64,000 bases of DNA. It comes from Lateolabrax maculatus. Lineage: Eukaryota > Chordata > Actinopteri > Acropomatiformes > Lateolabracidae. The stretch is taken from positions 6,022,001 to 6,086,000 of the forward strand of contig CM062206.1 of the NCBI GenBank assembly GCA_031216445.1. Reading direction: 5' to 3'. The notes under the pieces are model-generated. The model was given only the letters and a program-made list of their open reading frames with translations, had not been told where the DNA came from and did no database searches. This document shows positions 59,601 through 64,000 of the stretch, in pieces; the stretch's first letter is position 1, and each line of letters starts with the position of its first letter. The translations under genes and the position numbers were made by a program.

Positions 59601-62600
59601 TCTTGGAAAATTTTTAAGAATGTGTTATGCAGAATAAAAACCCTTTTAATAATACCAATATACCATGAGTTTGGGGTCTTGATGAAGAGATTGGCATGCC
59701 TTCATGGGTCATTACATTAACAACTGATGCTGGCAGATCAGTCCAGTCTCGGAAATAAACCTTTTGCCTCCTGAGATGAGAGTCAATCCTATCCTTACTA
59801 CGTGAGGCAGTGAAAACAAATGGCTATCATATAATATTCCGAAAGAAGAAACACTTAGTCTGAGCTCTTAATGGGTCTTTGTTTCAAAACCTTTCATCTG
59901 ACATTGACAAACGAGGCACAGTCCTACCTGGAATAACAGCTTATGCATTACTTCAATGATAATGGCCGGACTCAATGAGGTCATGTGGTTTTTTTTTTTC
60001 CTTATTCACACTCCTACTCTATTGCAAGATTATGTCTTTTCATAGAGGCAACTGCACATCTTTGTACTTATGTTTCAGTTTGTATAAAGCTGAAATCCAT
60101 AGTCTTCAAATTAAATAATAATCTCAGTTGGTCAATAGATTGTACATCATAAATCTGCAACTGTAGTCAATATATTTAAATATTCAAAACAAAGAAGAAA
60201 GCCTGTCAGTCGTTTTGATGTATGCTCCAAAGGGTTTGTAATTTTTCATCTGACAGCTGACGTTTGTTTTACTATTCGACAGAAAATCCATCAATAACAA
60301 TTATCTTATTGCTGTTATTATATGTAATTTATCTTTGCCAGTAATCTGCCTTTCCATGAGTGTGTATTTTAGTATTTTGGGCTAACATTTGCTGTTATTG
60401 ACACACTGTAAGCTGTGTGGGACAGTAACTTGAATGGACACTGTGTCATAAAAAGAGATGTGTTGAAAGTGACACATCCTCTCTGCGAGTGTATTAACCT
60501 CTGCTTCTGCTCCTCTGCCATGTGAACTTGCAGTATCCTCTTCCCTGCACGGATCACTGACAGCTGAGAAGCTAAGTATTGTGTAATTGCAGGAGCTGCG
60601 GCAGCATGCCGTGCAATAATACGCTAAGTGACTATTAATCATTTTGGTGACAAATAACAAAATAAAGGCGAGACGTGGGAAGAGACTTGGATTTGATTGA
60701 TGTTCTGCAGGAAAAGTTATCTGTCGCCTAATTGCTGATGAAGCATTCTTCTTTTTGGACGTGTGTGTGCTGTTTTCTATCCTCTTTCCAAATCCACTAT
60801 TTCAAGAATGTGACACCAGCTTGACAATATAATTGCTTTTGTGAAATTAAAACCCATTATTGAAATGCGAAGAAGCAATTAAAGCTTCTGTCTTTTGTGT
60901 GGAACATGTGGTTCTCTATTCTGTCTTTGGAAACTGTCTTCTCTGACATGTTAAATGGTTATTTTGACAGTGAGATGTTGAGTGGTTTACAAAAGCTCAG
61001 TTGATTCTCCGTGTTTTGGGGATAAATCTGGTGCCAATCAGCTGCTGAAATCTGTCCTATGAATCGCTCAATCATTTCCATTTAAACCACTAATCAGGTG
61101 AGATTATTGGAGCTTCGTGTCTCACAGTTTCACACAATCAGGGTCAGAATGATGTCATTTCAACAAATTAAAGACAACATAGAGAAGTGTGTTGCTTATT
61201 TTGGAGAAAGTAGACATGCTTAAAGCTGAAATCCCCCTTGAGCAATACAAACAAGAGAAGAACCCTCGAAATGCATCGCTGGAGCTTGTCAGTGACCGAT
61301 TGTAGGAGAGAGTGGTTGCTCAAGGAGTGATTGCCAACTCCACACAGGACTGAAGACTATTATGGTATTTCTTGTATTTAATTAATTTAGCAGAAAGATG
61401 AATAACCTGTCCAAAACCACTGTTATTAATATTGTACAGTGTGTATACCATGCATGCTTTCACAGAACCTACCTAACTGTACCTTTCTTCATTCATCCTG
61501 AACAGATGTGGACACCTTTCAGCAAACTCACACCCTATATTAAACATATTAACTGTATAATGCTGATATGAAATTTCTTCCACTTTGGAGAGTTGTGGTG
61601 ACTTTCTTTCTATCTTTGTTTATCTTTCCTCTTCTTCCTTTTCTTTATTTCAGGTTTGCAGCCAAGCAAACACGTTCCTTGCACAGTTGCTTAAACAGCA
61701 GAAACCGTTTGATCTGTATTTGATCCGTCGCGTCACTGGAGTGGCTTATGCAGTGGTACAGTAACATAGTATTTTAGAGAAGATAAACGTCAGCGGACGT
61801 TTGAAGGTTGGATTGTCCATAGCATTCCTGGCACCTTGCAGGCTTCCTTACATACATTAATGTCATTCAGTGACATTTATTAAAGAGAATGATCTACCAA
61901 AGCATCACTTTTGTTAAACTACAAACAAAGTTTCTACCACTAATTTGGTCCATAAAAGACCAGATTTTACAATTAGTCACTTTCTGATTTGTGTAGTAAA
62001 GCAAAACTGGACATTGGCAGTATTCTCTTCTCTACACTGTGGATCAGTTTTGGGAAGTTACGATAATGTGATTAGTTTTTTTTTTAGTAATAAGCAGTGT
62101 ACTGCAGCTACTGACCCCAGTAATGCTTCGATGCTTAATTGTTTTCTTATTGTACGTTGGGTGTGAGGGTTGATATCAATTGTCATTTGTGTGTTTAGTG
62201 GTCTGAGATGTGTTAGTTTGACACCAAAAGAGTAGGAATACACCTTCCTGGATCTCCAAAGTTCTCTTATTTAGATCTTGTGGCTTCTCAGCAAGCTTGC
62301 TGGCCTCCGGTAAGCCTACATCTGCAAATTGCCAGAATTATGTTTGTATTCTGGAGGGTCGACAGGACTTCTGGACTGCTGCATGCATCGAAACTAGCTG
62401 TTGATGCATAGCCTGTCCTGCTCGTAAACCTAAAATATCATGATTTTATTTGAAGACTTCTAATTGATAAAGTGAGTTGATTAAATGATTACAGTAATGA
62501 GTAATTGATTAAATTTTCCCAAAAAATTGACCAAAACTGCTGACATTTCACTTCACACACAAGTACAGCAAAGTAACTTTACGTCTGTCCATTCATTTCA

Positions 62601-64000
62601 ACTGAAGCCTGTTTGAGGGACAAATACAAGGATGTGTCTCCTGTTTTGTTGCTATCTCCTGGTCAGCTCAGGCAGAGGCGTTAAACAAGCGTCTAACATT
62701 GCCCTGTGACTTCACACCGTTGGCTGATTGTGCCAATGTGATCTGTCATGTTTTGAAATGGGAAAGTCATTACAGTACCGTGGTGTCATCACCTTACAAG
62801 CTGCATTGCTCTTATACACCATTTACAGTTTGTGATTGCTCTGCTCAGTATTTATTTATTCCCCACATTGGAACTTCCTCACTTCCTTTTGGGGGGGCTG
62901 ATTTTGCAGCAATTGTGTTGAGAAGAAGGCCAATGTGACCGTACATGAAGACAGATCAGACCAGAGAAAAACGCTGACGATCTCTGCAATTATTTCAAAT
63001 CACTTCACATCTTGAGATGATGTTAGTCCTGTGAGATGAGGGCTTAACTGCATAAACGGTGATGCAGAGACAGATCATTTTTGCTCCACGAACCTCCCCT
63101 GGATGAATAAGGCTTGAGAAGAAAGTGGCTCGCAGTAGACGACAGAATTGCTTTCGTTGTGCAACACACACACACGTCTGTCATCCAGACCTCTCTCCTC
63201 TTCCATCCTGTACATTCTCCATCACTGGGTGATTAGGGTTCAGGGATGATGGATGGGTGCGGAGAGGAGCTCTTTCTGTGCTTCTTCTCAAGCCCGTATG
63301 TCACGGACGCGCTCCCCAGCGGCCATCAATCTGGTACCACGGCCTCTCAAACCTGCGTCCAATAATGCGACGGCACTTCATACTAAGAATAAGAAGCATG
63401 CGAGGGAGAGGGAGCAAGAGAGGGAATCGGAGGGAGAAAAGGAAAACAAGCTGTTCACGCTGACATCAAATGTACCTCAGAGGGTCGTCAAGAGGAAGAG
63501 CTGAGCGAGCGCCGTCCCGGTATGAGCGCCTACAGACGGGAAGTGAGCGCCAGGGCGGGGAAAGTCTGCGAGAGGAGGATGAGCTAATGCACAGGGGAGG
63601 AAGGAGAGAATCACCTCTTCCTCCTCTTGATTCGACTTGATTTATGTGACAACTTTAGGAACATTAGGCACAAATAAAATCGCAGAGGATCATTTTGGTA
63701 GTAAATCAAAGACTTATTACTGTGATCCACATGATGTGAAGATAGCAAGGAAGCATTTTGTGAAACACGAAGTAATGATATGAGGCTATGAAGATCGAGT
63801 AGATTCATTATCAGAACACAAAAGCATTTACAACCTGATACCACTGAAAATGTTGAGTGAAGAGGCGTTCAGGTGATCCAGAGAGTTTGTAGACTTTCTG
63901 TTCATAATTTAATATGTTAACATTTTGTCAACCAAGGACCTCAGCTTTATTAATTTAAGGCGAGTGAACATCCTTGGAATTGTTGCTCTATCATGAGTTA
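53601..64000. other. gene-free stretch to right window edge
   Basis: No exon of a named gene was recognised on either strand. I looked for the RANBP17/XPO7 exportin exons expected beside a TLX3 locus and for FGF exons. A CpG-containing patch at 63,250-63,600 and an open, acidic plus-strand frame at 58,876-59,148 have no recognisable family. Confidence 0.45.
59340..59450 (+). repeat. tRNA-derived SINE 3' fragment
   Basis: AAAGGTCCGGGTTCGAGTCC contains a perfect B box (GGTTCGAGTCC, 59,364-59,374). It is followed by CACATTTCCTCTCTCTATCA and a TTAAAAGCAGTAAAA tail, as in fish SINEs. The A box and the acceptor stem are not recognisable upstream, so this is not a tRNA gene. Confidence 0.5.

Noticed and set aside
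24241..64000. Possible RANBP17/XPO7 or FGF exons expected from human synteny
   Set aside because: I looked for their characteristic peptide blocks in exon-sized frames and found none. Short exons could still have been missed by eye.

Overview
The window is vertebrate nuclear DNA, most likely from a teleost fish. Coding exons are short and split by GT-AG introns. Intergenic DNA is AT-rich and full of microsatellites. Several dispersed repeats look like families I know from fish genomes. Two developmental or housekeeping genes are readable, both on the minus strand and arranged head to tail. No bacterial-style operons, rRNA, intact tRNA or CRISPR arrays are visible.

Layout: (1) 1-5,656 holds the 5' two thirds of a nucleophosmin/nucleoplasmin gene, seven coding exons from an ATG at 5,656 to a splice donor at 2,949. 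Its C-terminal exons were not found and probably lie left of base 1. A TATA-less promoter with ETS, CRE-like and CCAAT motifs precedes it. (2) 5,791-12,034 is the spacer between that promoter and the 3' end of the next gene. (3) 12,247-23,267 is a complete three-exon TLX (T-cell leukemia homeobox) gene of 320 codons, with an N-terminal eh1 repressor motif, a hexapeptide and a TLX-type homeodomain. Its 7.5 kb first intron contains a candidate cassette exon (16,090-16,302) with consensus splice sites and matching phase, plus conserved-looking non-coding stretches. (4) 23,268-24,240 is the CpG-rich 5' flank of TLX. (5) 24,241-64,000 is about 40 kb without a gene I can support. It holds repeat relics, microsatellites and several islands of CpG-containing, homeobox-site-rich sequence that could be enhancers.

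NPM beside TLX matches the vertebrate paralogon known from human 5q35 (FGF18-NPM1-TLX3-RANBP17). However, residues outside the homeodomain match TLX2 better than TLX3, so this may be the TLX2-bearing sister paralogon with an NPM1-like or NPM4-like gene. NPM is a histone chaperone and nucleolar protein. TLX is a neural and neural-crest transcription factor whose regulation is expected to need long-range elements, which would fit the flanking desert.

No database comparison was possible. Conservation statements about non-coding DNA are inferences from base composition and motif content.
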